In this document: in pieces, positions 42,705 through 52,033 of the stretch
How the letters are laid out: each line of letters begins with the position of its first letter
Numbering within the stretch: the first letter of the stretch is position 1
DNA from: Bin87 sp965203195
Lineage (GTDB): Bacteria > Chloroflexota > Dehalococcoidia > Lucifugimonadales > UBA3495
DNA length: 64,000 nt
Assembly: GCA_965203195.1 (NCBI GenBank)
Contig: OZ241860.1
Coordinates: 1,550,001 to 1,614,000 of the forward strand
Reading direction: 5' to 3'
Notes under the pieces: generated by a model
The model's input: only the letters and a program-made list of their open reading frames with translations
Databases searched by the model: none
What the model was told of the DNA's origin: nothing
Program-made: the position numbers and the translations under genes

Positions 42705-42998
42705 CTATATTACCTCCGCGTTGATTCGGTCGTATTCAGCGTGAGTGCCGATAAAGCGGATATAGACCCGTCGCTGCCGGTAGCTGATACGCACCACCAG
42801 CCGGTAGGTGTTGCCCTTGATGTTGAACACTACCCGGTCGTTGGCAATGAAGCTGGCGCTGGCAAAGTCGGCCTTTACCTGGTCGGGCGTAGCCCAATCC
42901 GCCTTTGCGACCCTCTGGTGCCAAGTTTGAAGTGGAACAGCGGCGTCGGGATGGCGTTCCCAGAAATCCCGAAGTGGCCTTTTGACAAGGATACGCAT
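42705..42998 (-). CDS. higB: HigB-type mRNA interferase toxin (second module)
   Basis: A 97-residue HigB_toxin-family protein: LRDFWERHPDAAVPLQTWHQ, then SASFIANDRVVFNIKGNTYR and RVYIRFIGTHAEYDRINAE, which carries the conserved GTHAEYD. It should cleave ribosome-bound mRNA and be neutralised by the antitoxin just downstream. It is from a different subfamily than the HigB at 15595. Confidence 0.92.
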   Translation of the reverse strand: MRILVKRPLRDFWERHPDAAVPLQTWHQRVAKADWATPDQVKADFASASFIANDRVVFNIKGNTYRLVVRISYRQRRVYIRFIGTHAEYDRINAEVI

Positions 42999-43070
42999 TA
43001 GACGTCCTTTCCCGTTTGCATAGTCCCGTAGCCGGCGGCGGCGCTTTGCCGCCGGCTACGGGCCGCCGGA

Positions 43071-43922
43071 TCAGCGGAGGAGGGTTTCGGCCATGCGTTC
43101 CAGCTGGTGGGACATTTCGGTTTCGGAGTCGGAGTGGGTGGGCCAGACGCAGACGCGCATTGCGCCGGCGTTGAGGTAGTCGTCCACCTGCTGGCGGGTG
43201 GTTTCAGGGGGCTGGCCGAATACGGAGATGGTGAGGGACTGGGGGTCGCGGCCGCGTTCGTCGGCCAGGGCGTCCAGCTGGCGGCGTCCGTCCTCGATCT
43301 GGGTTGGAGTGGCGCGGTTGGGGAGCCAGCCGTCGCCCCAGCGGGCGACGCGCCGGAGGACATTGCGGGCCATGCCGCCGAGGAGGATGGGCGGGTGGGG
43401 CTGCTGGGCGGGCTTGGGGTACATATAGACGGGCGGGAAGTCGTAGTAGTGTCCGTGGTATTCGGCCTGTTCCTGGGTCCAGAGGGCCTTGAGGGCGGCG
43501 ACGGCTTCGCGGGTTTGGGTCCAGCGGTGGTCGAAGTCGCCGCCCATCATTTCGGTTTCCTCGCGGTTCCAGCCGGCGCCGATGCCGAAGACGAAGCGTC
43601 CGTTGCTGTGCTGGTCCAGGACGGAGATCTGCTTGGCGAGGATTAGGGGGTTGCGTTCCGGCACCAAGGTGATGCCGGTGCAGAGCTTGATGCGCTCGGT
43701 GACGGCGGCGGCCATGGCGAGGGCGATGTAGGGTTCGGAGAAGTGGCGGTAAGTCCAGGGGATTTCGCCGCCGGTGGCGGGGAAGGGGCTGGCGCTGTGG
43801 ACGGGCAGGATGGGGTGTTCGTGGTACCAGATGGACTCGAAGCCCAGTTCCTCGGCCTTTTGGGCGATGAAGGCCGGGTTGAGGGTGTAGGCGGGCAAGG
43901 GGACGATCAATCCGACGGACAT
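43071..43922 (-). CDS. LLM-class F420-dependent oxidoreductase
   Basis: A 283-residue luciferase-like protein starting MSVGLIVPLPAYT with GGAG upstream. Family landmarks: AEELGFESIWYHEHPI, TERIKLCTGITLVPERNPL, QISVLDQHSNGRFVFGIGAG and PPILLGGMARNVLRRVARWG. The TGITLVPERNP and VLDQHSNGRF segments are typical of the probable-F420-dependent branch. Substrate unknown. It pairs with the LLM enzyme at 12383 as evidence for a flavin/F420-oxidation lifestyle. Confidence 0.9.
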   Translation of the reverse strand: MSVGLIVPLPAYTLNPAFIAQKAEELGFESIWYHEHPILPVHSASPFPATGGEIPWTYRHFSEPYIALAMAAAVTERIKLCTGITLVPERNPLILAKQISVLDQHSNGRFVFGIGAGWNREETEMMGGDFDHRWTQTREAVAALKALWTQEQAEYHGHYYDFPPVYMYPKPAQQPHPPILLGGMARNVLRRVARWGDGWLPNRATPTQIEDGRRQLDALADERGRDPQSLTISVFGQPPETTRQQVDDYLNAGAMRVCVWPTHSDSETEMSHQLERMAETLLR

Positions 43923-44415
43923 AGGGCGGCTCCTTTGGCGAAACGGGCGGGCGGTGCGGGGTAGTTGGCGTTGGGAGTGGCGGGTTGGGATTGGCGACGG
44001 CGGCAGGGCGCCGGGGCGCATCGTATCAGGGGCGGGGTTGCAGTTGCCCGGGGGACAAGTGTAACAGGGAATTGGGCATTCGGTACTACGGGCGGGAAGG
44101 TTGGGGAAAGGCGGAACGGCCCGATGGGGAACCGGGCGCTGACCCCGATGGCCCCGCTGGCGGCGCTGACTCCAATGGCGGCGGCGGTGCAAACCCGGCG
44201 GGCCGGCGCTACAATACGCCCTGTTTGTCGGATTGCTCATCTGTCAGATTGCCCAGCCCGTTAGATGGCACGTCCGTCAGAATGCCCCGCCCGCCAGACG
44301 GCGCGTCCGTCAGGATGCCCGTCCGTCAAACTGCCTGCCTGTCAGATCGCACGCCGGTCAAGCTGCCCGGGGGCCGCACGGTCCGGCGGCCTGATGACCA
44401 AAGGATGCCGCGCTT
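43923..44415. other. Intergenic region with degenerate repeats
   Basis: About 490 bases between divergent genes. From about 44225 to 44370 a motif like TCCGTCAGAATGCCC recurs six to eight times in degenerate form at irregular 15-25-base spacing. A TACAAT hexamer at 44213-44218 may be the -10 box of the M16 gene. No gene seen. Confidence 0.45.
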
Positions 44416-47154
44416 ATGTCCGCCATTGCCTACGAAAAGCATACCCTCTCCAACGGGCTGGATGTCATCCTGCACCGGGATCCCGCCATTCCGGTGGCGG
44501 CGGTGAATGTCTGGTATCACGTCGGTTCCAAAGACGAGGAGCCGGGGCGCACCGGGTTTGCCCATCTTTTTGAGCATATTATGTTCCGGGGGACGCGGCA
44601 CCACAAGGGCAGCCATTTTGAGCCGTTGCAGAAAATCGGGGCCACGCTGAACGGTTCTACCACGGGCGACCGCACCAACTACTGGGAGGATGTGCCGTCC
44701 AACTACCTGGAGCTGGCGCTGTGGCTGGAGGCCGACCGGATGGGGTTTCTGCTGGATGCGTTGGACCAGGAGGGTTTTGACACGGAGCGGGATGTGGTCA
44801 AGAACGAGCGGCGGCAGAGTTACGAGAACCGGCCCTACGGGATGGCGCAGTGGCACATTCAGCAGGCGCTGTTTCCGCAGCCGCATCCGTATCACTGGAT
44901 GACCATCGGTTCGCAGGAGGATTTGGACGCGGCCAGCCTGGATGATGTGAAGGATTTTTTCCGGCGCTACTATTCGCCGGCCAACGCCAGCCTGGCGATT
45001 GCGGGGGATATTGACACGGGGGCGGCTCTGGAGCTGGCGCATCGGTATTTTGCGGAGCTGGCGCCGGGCCCCGCCGTGCGGCGCGTGGGGCGGGCGGATT
45101 CGCCGCTGACGGGGCGGGTGGAGCTGGAGATGACGGACCGGGTGACGCTGCCGCGTTCCTATACGGTGTGGCTGGCGCCGGCCAATCTTTCCGGGGCGGA
45201 TGACGCAGGGGACATTCTGCGGGCCATACTGTCGGACGGGCAGAGCAGCCGGATGTACCGGGCGCTGGTTTATGAGAGGCAGATCGCGCAGTCGGCATCG
45301 GTCAGTTATTACGCCGCCGAAATTGCGGGGCAGTTTCGTATGGAGGTGACGCCGGCGCCGGGGCATAGCCTGGAGGAGGTGGAGGCGGCGGCGGCGGAGG
45401 TCATTGACAGCATCATTGCGGAACCGCCTACGGACGCCGAGATGGAGCGGGCCGTGAACCGGATTGAGATGCAGCATTACCGGACGCTGACGCGGGTGGG
45501 CGGCTTCGGGGGGCGGGCGGATGCGCTGAACTATTTCAATGTGTTCGCGGGCGACCCCGGCCGGCTGAACGGGGTGATGGAGGATTACCGGAAGGTGACG
45601 AAAGAGGATGTGATGGGAGTGCAGCGGCAGATTATGTCCGGCGGGCGGGTGCGGATGCGGGTTTGGCCGGAGGCGGCGCTGGCGCCGGCGGCGACGGGGG
45701 TGGATCGGGGGGCGCAGCCGGCAGGGGGGCCGGCGCCGTCTTTCACGCCGCCGCAACCCCGGCGGGGGCGGCTGGACAATGGCATGGAGGTTATAGTGGC
45801 GGGCAAGGCCGGCCTGCCGCTGGTGTCGTTCTCGCTGCTGGCGCGGGCAGGGGCGGCGGGGGATCCGTCGGGGATGCCCGGCCTGTCGTCGTTTATGGCG
45901 GCGATGCTACCGGAAGGCACGGCGCGGCGGGGCAGCCCGGAGATAGCGGCGGCGTTTGAGCAGATCGGTTCCCGGCTGGTTGCCGAGGCGCGGAAGGAGG
46001 TTACGCTGCTGACGGCGGAGACGCTGAACCGGCACTGGCGGCACGCTCTGGAGCTGGCGGCGGATGTGGCGCGCAACGCGGCGTTTCCGGAGCAGGAGCT
46101 GGAGCGGGTGCGGCGGGAACGGATTACCGATCTGCGGCGGGCGCGGGACGAGGCGGGGTTTGTGGCGGAGACGAACTTCGGGGCGCTGGCGCTGGGGGCG
46201 GAGTCGCCGTACGCCCATTCCAATCTGGGGAGGGAGGCGACGGTGGCGGCGGCGTTGCGGGACGACCTGGCGGCGCGGCACCGGGCGGCGCTGCGGCCCG
46301 AGGGCCTGTGTCTGCTGGTGGCGGGGGACATCGCGCTGGATGATGCGCTGGAGGCGGCCGCGGCGTATTTCGGGGACTGGGCGCCGGCGTCGGATGGCGA
46401 GGCGGGGCGGGCCGGGGGCGGGCCGGATGGCGGCGGCAGCGGCAGTGTCATCAATGGCGGCGGCAACGATGGCGATGGCGGTGGCAACGGTGGCAATGGC
46501 GGTGTCGGCGATGGCGACGGGCCGCGGATTTATCTGATTGACAAGCCGGGGGCGGCGCAGTCGGTGATACGGGCGGGGATGCCGCTGGCGGCGCGGGGTC
46601 ATTCCGACTATATGGCGCTGGCGGCGCTGAATTATGCCTTTGGGGGCCAGTTTTCGGCGCGGCTGAACCGGAACCTGCGGCAGGACAAGGGGTATTCTTA
46701 CGGCTACCATTCGGCGATTGCGTGGTACAACGCGCCATCGCTGCTTTCCGCCGGGGGTAGCGTGCAGACGGCAGTGACGGGGCCGGCGGTGTCGGAGACG
46801 CTGCGGGAGTTCGGGGACATCAGCGGGGGGCGGCCACTGACGGGCGAGGAGCTGGAGGACGCGCGCAATGGCCTGCGGCTGGGCTACCCGGCGGGGTTTG
46901 AGCGGCCGGCGCAGGTGCTGGGGCAGCTGGCGTCGCTGGCGCAGTTCAACTTGCCGGACGATTATTTCGCCTCCTTTGAGGAGAGGCTGGCCGGGGTCAG
47001 CCTGGATGATACGCACCGGGTGGGGGCGGAGTATCTGGGGCCGTCCCGCCTGGCCGTGCTGGTGGTGGGCGACCGGGCGCAGGTGGAGCAACCGCTGCGG
47101 GAGCTGGGGTACGGGCTGACGCTGCTGGATGCGGAGGGGGCGGTGGTAGGGTAG
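44416..47154 (+). CDS. M16 family zinc peptidase, fused catalytic and non-catalytic halves
   Basis: 912 residues. The N-terminal half holds the inverted zinc motif HLFEH (50-54) and the distal Glu131 (VVKNERRQSYEN), 77 residues away as required. The C-terminal half repeats the fold without the motif, and carries the DKGYSYGYHSAIAW segment used for substrate binding. The two-in-one layout is that of pitrilysin-like enzymes; length agrees. A Gly/Asn/Asp-rich tract of about 40 residues (codons at about 46410-46525) interrupts the C-terminal half as an insert. No signal peptide, so probably cytosolic. Confidence 0.9.
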   Translation: MSAIAYEKHTLSNGLDVILHRDPAIPVAAVNVWYHVGSKDEEPGRTGFAHLFEHIMFRGTRHHKGSHFEPLQKIGATLNGSTTGDRTNYWEDVPSNYLELALWLEADRMGFLLDALDQEGFDTERDVVKNERRQSYENRPYGMAQWHIQQALFPQPHPYHWMTIGSQEDLDAASLDDVKDFFRRYYSPANASLAIAGDIDTGAALELAHRYFAELAPGPAVRRVGRADSPLTGRVELEMTDRVTLPRSYTVWLAPANLSGADDAGDILRAILSDGQSSRMYRALVYERQIAQSASVSYYAAEIAGQFRMEVTPAPGHSLEEVEAAAAEVIDSIIAEPPTDAEMERAVNRIEMQHYRTLTRVGGFGGRADALNYFNVFAGDPGRLNGVMEDYRKVTKEDVMGVQRQIMSGGRVRMRVWPEAALAPAATGVDRGAQPAGGPAPSFTPPQPRRGRLDNGMEVIVAGKAGLPLVSFSLLARAGAAGDPSGMPGLSSFMAAMLPEGTARRGSPEIAAAFEQIGSRLVAEARKEVTLLTAETLNRHWRHALELAADVARNAAFPEQELERVRRERITDLRRARDEAGFVAETNFGALALGAESPYAHSNLGREATVAAALRDDLAARHRAALRPEGLCLLVAGDIALDDALEAAAAYFGDWAPASDGEAGRAGGGPDGGGSGSVINGGGNDGDGGGNGGNGGVGDGDGPRIYLIDKPGAAQSVIRAGMPLAARGHSDYMALAALNYAFGGQFSARLNRNLRQDKGYSYGYHSAIAWYNAPSLLSAGGSVQTAVTGPAVSETLREFGDISGGRPLTGEELEDARNGLRLGYPAGFERPAQVLGQLASLAQFNLPDDYFASFEERLAGVSLDDTHRVGAEYLGPSRLAVLVVGDRAQVEQPLRELGYGLTLLDAEGAVVG

Positions 47155-47198
47155 GCCGGCGGCGGCGCCGGCCGACAGATGGGTAAGCGGGCGGGGGG

Positions 47199-48131
47199 TT
47201 AGAGGGGGAGGAGGTGGGGGATTTGGAGGTGGGGGTAGGCGTCGGTTAGGGCGGCGCGCCATTGGGGGACGAGGATTATGTTGCGGTCGTGGTCGGTGAC
47301 CAGGTGGCGCGGCTCGGGGGCGCAGCGGCAGATGCGGCGGGCGGCGTTGCCGTAGCTGGGGTGGAGGTCGAAGTTGGTGGACATCGGGACGCCTACCAGG
47401 TTGTACCTTTTCAGGAATTTCTGGTAGTAGGGGAGGCGGGTGATTTCGCCGGCGGACTGGATTGCGCCGTCGGTGGGCGTGGTGGGGACGAAGTCGATGT
47501 CGAAGCGGAGGCTGCGTTTGGCGGGGCGGACCAGCTTCGGGCGGCCGGCGATGATGGCAAAGATGGCGTTTTTGAGGGACGCCACGCGCTTCCGCATCTT
47601 GCGGATGGTCTGGATGGTGGTTCCCATGGGGGTATGGCCGATGGGGACGCGGAGGCCGGTGGTAGCGTGAGGGGTGCGGCGATGGGGGCGGCGGCGGACG
47701 ACGTGGCCGGCACTGCCGGCATTGCCGGCGTGGCTGGCGTTCCCGGCGTTGGCGGCGGCGCGGGCTAGGCTGGCGATTTTGTAGGCGGGCGTGGGGAGGT
47801 TGAGGACTGCCGCCAGGGTGTAGGTGTGGCGGAAGGTTCTCAGGTGGCCGCGGCGGAGGCGGTCGCAGAAGATGGCGTCGGTCAAGGCGATTTGGAGACG
47901 GCGGGTGGTGTTGTGACGGAGGCCGATGTGGACGGCCAATGCGGTGGCGGCGTGGGCGGCGGCGCGTTGGATGGAGTCCACGGCGTCGGCGAGGCCGTCG
48001 ATGAAGGGGTCGATGTAGTCCGGCGGGTGAGGGCCGGGGATTGCGGGCGCGGCGATGGCGGCTTCGGTGGCGTTGCGGGCGTGGCGAAGCAGGGCGTCGC
48101 TGCGGGACTGGTGGTGCTGGACGGTTCCCAT
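47199..48131 (-). CDS. Orphan basic protein, function unknown
   Basis: 310 residues from ATG 48131 (AAAGGAG 11 bases upstream); an ATG at 48152 is possible. The N-terminal half is helical and Ala-rich (IDPFIDGLADAVDSIQRAAA), with a low-complexity Ala/Gly/Asn/His stretch (ANAGNASHAGNAGSAGHVV) near the middle. The C-terminal half has a denser, folded look: RKLRF-like SLRFDIDFVPTTPTDGAIQS, RLPYYQKFLKRYNLVGVPMS, and ICRCAPEPRHLVTDHDRNII. Many His and Arg. No family recognised. The second IS copy is inserted about 100 bases upstream of its start, probably separating it from its original promoter region. Confidence 0.55.
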   Translation of the reverse strand: MGTVQHHQSRSDALLRHARNATEAAIAAPAIPGPHPPDYIDPFIDGLADAVDSIQRAAAHAATALAVHIGLRHNTTRRLQIALTDAIFCDRLRRGHLRTFRHTYTLAAVLNLPTPAYKIASLARAAANAGNASHAGNAGSAGHVVRRRPHRRTPHATTGLRVPIGHTPMGTTIQTIRKMRKRVASLKNAIFAIIAGRPKLVRPAKRSLRFDIDFVPTTPTDGAIQSAGEITRLPYYQKFLKRYNLVGVPMSTNFDLHPSYGNAARRICRCAPEPRHLVTDHDRNIILVPQWRAALTDAYPHLQIPHLLPL

Positions 48132-48243
48132 AACAAGGAATGCTCCTTTCATTTCATCAGGCTGGCGGCCGGTTCGCGGGCTGTTGGCTGGTAGCTAACG
48201 GCGGGCTGGCGGCGGCGGCTGATGGTCGGTAGTTGGGGTATTT

Positions 48244-48699
48244 TCAGCACGCGCTGGCATCGGATTTTTGGCCCCGCCGCGGACGCAAACACAGCAATGC
48301 CAGCGAGCCGCGCAATACCCATACCTGCTTCGTGTACCCCGTAGTCGCCCGCGCCAATCGCTTCAACCGCCCCCGATACTCCGAGTGCAATCCCTCATTC
48401 CGGTTCGCCAACTTGCCTTTGCCCACGATGTGCCGCTCCGCAGGCAGCCAGCTCCCGTACACCCCGTAGTCATCGCTGTAATACCGCTCCGCCTCCGGCA
48501 ACCTTTCGTACAACCGCAGAAAAGTCTCCCCACTGCGGTCGCCCACCTCAAAGTCCACACACCGCCGACCATCAGGCAACTCAATCACCGCCGTCCAAAT
48601 CCACACTTCCTGCCGCTTCTTCCCGCGCCGCGCCCGCTGATAAGTCCACATCTCGTCAAAAGATATGGCTGGCACCATCCCCAAATCCCCAATGTCCAC
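48244..48699 (-). CDS. insB: IS1-type transposase catalytic part (InsB), copy 2
   Basis: Identical in protein sequence to the copy at 7824-8279, with all DDE residues kept. It lies beyond the nested IS from insA and in the +1 frame with respect to it. Its identity contrasts with the divergence of the rest of the element. Confidence 0.85.
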   Translation of the reverse strand: MDIGDLGMVPAISFDEMWTYQRARRGKKRQEVWIWTAVIELPDGRRCVDFEVGDRSGETFLRLYERLPEAERYYSDDYGVYGSWLPAERHIVGKGKLANRNEGLHSEYRGRLKRLARATTGYTKQVWVLRGSLALLCLRPRRGQKSDASAC

Positions 48700-48727
48700 C
48701 GGGCTTTTTTGACCACTCGTACACGGC

Positions 48728-49810
48728 GGTAGCGTTTCGTTTTAGGTGGTTTGGTTGATCAGGCCCTGCTCCTGTAGCAGCGCCAGCAGGTTGTGCTCCG
48801 TCTACACCGTCCCCAGCTTCTCCCGTCGCCGCAACTCCCGATTGTGCCGCTCCAAACGCGACGTCGTCCGATGCGCCACCCGCCTCGTCGTCAAATGACG
48901 CGGTCATTTGGACAACGCTTTCGCACATCAGTAACGCGCCGCCCCAGCCGTCGCCCGCATAATCCGCCGCGCCCATTCCCGTCCTTCCGCCACACTGCCC
49001 GCATTCAACAGCCGCCGCGCCGCCGCAAATCCCGCCATCCCAATGTTCCGCCGGTACTCCCGCAGCAGGTGGAACGCGCACAACTGATGCGGCGCCTCCC
49101 CGCCATACACCAGCTCAATCCCCGCCGCGATGGCCCCATCGCCATCGCTGACCAAATGCTGCGGATGCTGCGCCCCCTGCTGCCAGGCCCGGTCAATCAC
49201 TTCGGCCCAGGAACCAAAAGCCCCCAACGCCGTTCCCGTAGCGACAGCGCGGATTACCTTCAATTCGGTTCGCCCCCGGCTGGTTCGCGTCCACAAACCG
49301 TCCATTTCCAGCGCCCCGTCCGGCGGCAACTCCGGCGCGGCCAAAGGCGCCTTCTCCAGCCACTTACAGACCGTACTCTTGACGCAGCCCACCCAGTTCC
49401 CGGCGCGGGCGTAGCTCAATCCTTGCGCGGCCAGACTGATGGCGATGTCACGGTTTTTTTGGAAAACCGCTGGTGGCGCATTTCATCGCCCAGCAGCGTC
49501 ATACCGCCAGCCATGCGGCGACACTGGCCGCAGCGGAACACGGGGATTTGGAGGCGGACTTCGCCGTAACTGGTGGCAATGGCGCGGGCGTAGCGATGGT
49601 GGCGATGCATGGCCAGGCGGCACTGGTCGCAGAGGGGTTGGTAATCGTCCAGGGCCTGTTGCAGGGCGGCTTGCAGTTGGACGGGGATTTGGCGTTCCAG
49701 TTGGGTTGCCAGATGGTCCAGCAGTCCCATAGCGGCGCATCTCCGGTAGGGGGTAGGGCGGGCATTGTACCCCCATCTTATAACCAAACCACCTAAAACG
49801 AAACGCTACC
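48728..49810 (-). mobile_element. Nested IS inside the IS1-like element (copy 2)
   Basis: Same position, same 29-bp inverted ends and same 9-bp target duplication (GTACACGGC) as at 8308-9390, so both descend from one insertion event. The transposase region has diverged visibly between the two. Confidence 0.9.
48742..49787 (-). pseudogene. Nested IS transposase, copy 2, decayed
   Basis: Same layout as copy 1. The first part switches to the -1 frame at a run of seven A (49454-49460; six in copy 1). The central domain (LEMDGLWTRTSRGRTELKVI, SDGDGAIAAGIELVYGG) is intact in a 163-codon frame. The TGA and TAG of copy 1 are shared, and a further TGA lies between them. The ER..R tail is still recognisable. 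Confidence 0.8.
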
Positions 49811-50062
49811 GTACACGGCGCCCAGCTTGACTTCCAGAACCCGGCTGATGGCGGCTATGGCCATGCCTTCGCCGTACATATCAATGGCCTGTTCCTTGAC
49901 CTGTTCCGAGTAGTAGTGGCGGTTGCCGTCGGGAGTGAAGCGGTAATGACAGAGGCGGCAGCGGTAGGTTTGCTTGCCCCGGGAGCGTCCGTCTTTGGGC
50001 AGCCAGTTGGAGCCGCAGTGGGGGCACTGGAGATCATCGCGGTAGGAGCGGGCGGCGGCCAT
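49793..50062 (-). CDS. insA: IS1-type InsA, copy 2, 3' end replaced by nested IS
   Basis: Zinc-ribbon/HTH protein starting MAAARSYRDD after GGAGGTGATG. It has CPHCGSN and YRCRLCHYRF, so the first Cys of the ribbon is kept here, whereas copy 1 has Arg-Pro-His-Cys. Otherwise as at 9373-9642. Confidence 0.75.
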   Translation of the reverse strand: MAAARSYRDDLQCPHCGSNWLPKDGRSRGKQTYRCRLCHYRFTPDGNRHYYSEQVKEQAIDMYGEGMAIAAISRVLEVKLGAVYGSVSF

Positions 50063-50135
50063 AGCATCACCTCCGGCAATGGCAAAATCCGACCCCAATT
50101 ATATCACCAGCACGTGCTGAAAATACCGTAGTTGG

Positions 50136-50950
50136 CAGGCGATTGACGGCTGGTTCGGTGGCTGGTAGATTGATGGGCATCGGGGAAGGTTCGGGCTGGC
50201 CGGTTGGGTTCCAGGTTGTCGGCGCTACGGCCTGAGAGCGTGCAAAGTGAATTTCGTCCTAGTTTTCCGTGTCCCGGAGCGGCGGCTTTTGAGGGCCGAC
50301 AGCCCGGCACGGGGCGGTGGTGACATCCGCTGGCTGGCACAGAACTACACGGGCCGAAAGATACATACGGCGACGAAGCAGGACCAGCTGAAAATTGGGT
50401 TCCGACAAGGGTTAGACCGTGTTCCTGGAGCCCGGTGGTTAGCCCGAAAGGTTTTCCCCGATGGTGGCGTGACGCGGTTAATTGAGTGGACAGGGTTGTC
50501 CGGTTGGGTCGACACGAAAGCGGGCCGTTTTGCCGCCACGGTGCCCGTCGCGCGCTGGGCGGTGTGGCGGTGGCAGCCGGTGTAGCGCGCTAGAAAGCTT
50601 TGCCGGCGGCCGGGGCTGCTTTACCCGTGCATCAGCATAACGGACGGATGTTTGGGGGCGCAAGGGGCGGGATGTCATAAATGGCGGCGAATTTTAAATT
50701 CCGGCGGGCGGATTGGGCATAGCGCCGGGATTGAGGGATGTCGGGCGCCGGCGGAGGCCGGGATCGGCGCGGCCGGTCGGACGGTTGCGGCGGGCGGTCA
50801 TTCCGCAAATCGGCGTAAAACGCGCGCTCCGTCCCTATAATTGGCGGCGGCGGATTGTGCTATATTGCCGTTCTGATAATCCGGCGGCGGCCCGGCAGGG
50901 TCGGGCCGGCCGCCCCCACAATACCAGCACAATACCAGGAGGAACCGCCT
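50136..50950. other. Long intergenic region
   Basis: About 800 bases between the IS and the next gene. A 112-codon frame (50247-50585, plus strand) exists but shows no family resemblance or ribosome site, and I do not call it. TATAAT at 50836-50841 and TATATT at 50861-50866 are candidate -10 boxes for the gene at 50951. No RNA gene recognised. Confidence 0.4.
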
Positions 50951-51433
50951 ATGCCCTGGCCGGATGACCTGCGACAACTGCGGGCGCAATTGAAAGACAG
51001 CGGCTATGACCGCCAGATGGCCCAGGCCGCCGAGCGCCGCCGTCTGCTGGAACGATTCGCCGACCGCCTGTCGGTCCACGATATGCTCAACCGGATGAAC
51101 GAGGCGCTGCTGGACGGCGGCGGCAGCGTGATTGTCGCCCGCTCGTGGCAGTACGATTTTGACGGGGAGGATTCGCCGGCGACGGAGGATGAGCAGACGG
51201 ACGAAATCGTCTATACCCTGTACTGGCACGATGGGGAGCCGGTGGAGCTGGCGGCGCAGGTGGGGATTGACGGCAGCGACAGCGGGTATATCATTGTTGA
51301 CGACCTGGAGGTGGAGCTGGCGGAGGATGACGCCGGCGATATTGCCGCGCTGGGGTCGGCCCTGCTGGAGGCTTTCCGCGACCTTACCGACACGCCGGAT
51401 CCGGACGCCGAGGCCGCCGAGTCTGACCGGTAG
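50951..51433 (+). CDS. Small acidic protein, function unknown
   Basis: 160 residues starting MPWPDDLRQL, with AGGAGGAAC upstream; the longer frame is rejected on that ground. An N-terminal helical segment (AERRRLLERFADRLSVHDML) is followed by an alpha/beta part (VIVARSWQYDFDGED, EIVYTLYWHDGEPVELAAQV) and an Asp/Glu-rich tail. Very acidic overall. It precedes purE by about 140 bases, in a stretch with short ATCCGCA-type repeats. No family recognised. Confidence 0.55.
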   Translation: MPWPDDLRQLRAQLKDSGYDRQMAQAAERRRLLERFADRLSVHDMLNRMNEALLDGGGSVIVARSWQYDFDGEDSPATEDEQTDEIVYTLYWHDGEPVELAAQVGIDGSDSGYIIVDDLEVELAEDDAGDIAALGSALLEAFRDLTDTPDPDAEAAESDR

Positions 51434-51574
51434 GCCGTAATCCGAATAGGCCGCGATCCGGTAGGCGAGCAATCCGGCAGGCCCGCAGTTCAGGATCCAC
51501 AGCCCGCAACCCTCAATCCGCAATCCGCAATCCGCTACCCGCCACCCGATGCCATACCAAAAAGGAGTTCCGTT

Positions 51575-52033
51575 TTGCCGCTGGTAGGAGTAATAATGGG
51601 CAGCGCGTCCGATGAAGCGGCGGTGCAGCCCACGCTGGATACGCTGGAATCGCTGGGGATTGAGTACGAAGTGCGGGTGATGTCCGCGCACCGGACGCCG
51701 GAGCGGGTACACGAGTACGCCGCCACCGCTTCGGAGCGGGGCTTGGAGGTGCTGATCGCGGCGGCCGGGGGTTCGGCGGCGCTGGGGGGGGCGCTGGCGG
51801 CGCAGACGATACTGCCGGTCATCGGCATACCGCTGACTTCCAGCGAGCTGAACGGCTGGGATGCGCTGTTGTCCACAGCGCAGATGCCGCCGGGGATTCC
51901 GGTGGGGGCGATGGCCGTGGGCAGCTGGGGGGCGCGGAACGCCGCCTACTATGCGGCGCAGATTCTGGCGATCAAGCATGATGGCATCCGCGTCGCGGTG
52001 GCCCAGTACCGGCAGTCGCTCCGTGAGCGCTAA
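51575..52033 (+). CDS. purE: N5-carboxyaminoimidazole ribonucleotide mutase PurE
   Basis: 152 residues of the class I PurE fold, which moves the carboxylate of N5-CAIR to give CAIR in purine synthesis. Diagnostic motifs: GVIMGSASDEAAVQPTL, VMSAHRTPERV and AAAGGSAALGGALAAQT, then IPVGAMAVG. It starts at TTG 51575 with GGAG 8 bases upstream. Its stop lies inside the start of the HAD gene (overlap of 11 bases), so they are translationally coupled. purK is not adjacent. Confidence 0.95.
   Translation: MPLVGVIMGSASDEAAVQPTLDTLESLGIEYEVRVMSAHRTPERVHEYAATASERGLEVLIAAAGGSAALGGALAAQTILPVIGIPLTSSELNGWDALLSTAQMPPGIPVGAMAVGSWGARNAAYYAAQILAIKHDGIRVAVAQYRQSLRER

Larger units (their letters stand above)
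48237..50127 (-). mobile_element. IS1-like element carrying a nested second IS (copy 2)
   Basis: 1891 bp, same ends and same length as the element at 7817-9707 and in the same orientation. It is flanked by an 8-bp target duplication GTAGTTGG (48229-48236 and 50128-50135), so the composite moved here as one unit after the inner insertion. The left 600 bp are identical to copy 1; the rest differs by scattered substitutions. Confidence 0.92.

Noticed and set aside
7817..50127. One large composite transposon bounded by the two IS copies
   Set aside because: Each copy has its own ends, copy 2 has its own target duplication, and the 38 kb between includes tRNA and housekeeping genes; nothing shows that it moves as a unit.
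50247..50585. 112-codon plus-strand frame after the second IS
   Set aside because: No ribosome site, no recognisable motif, and GC-rich DNA gives many such frames by chance.
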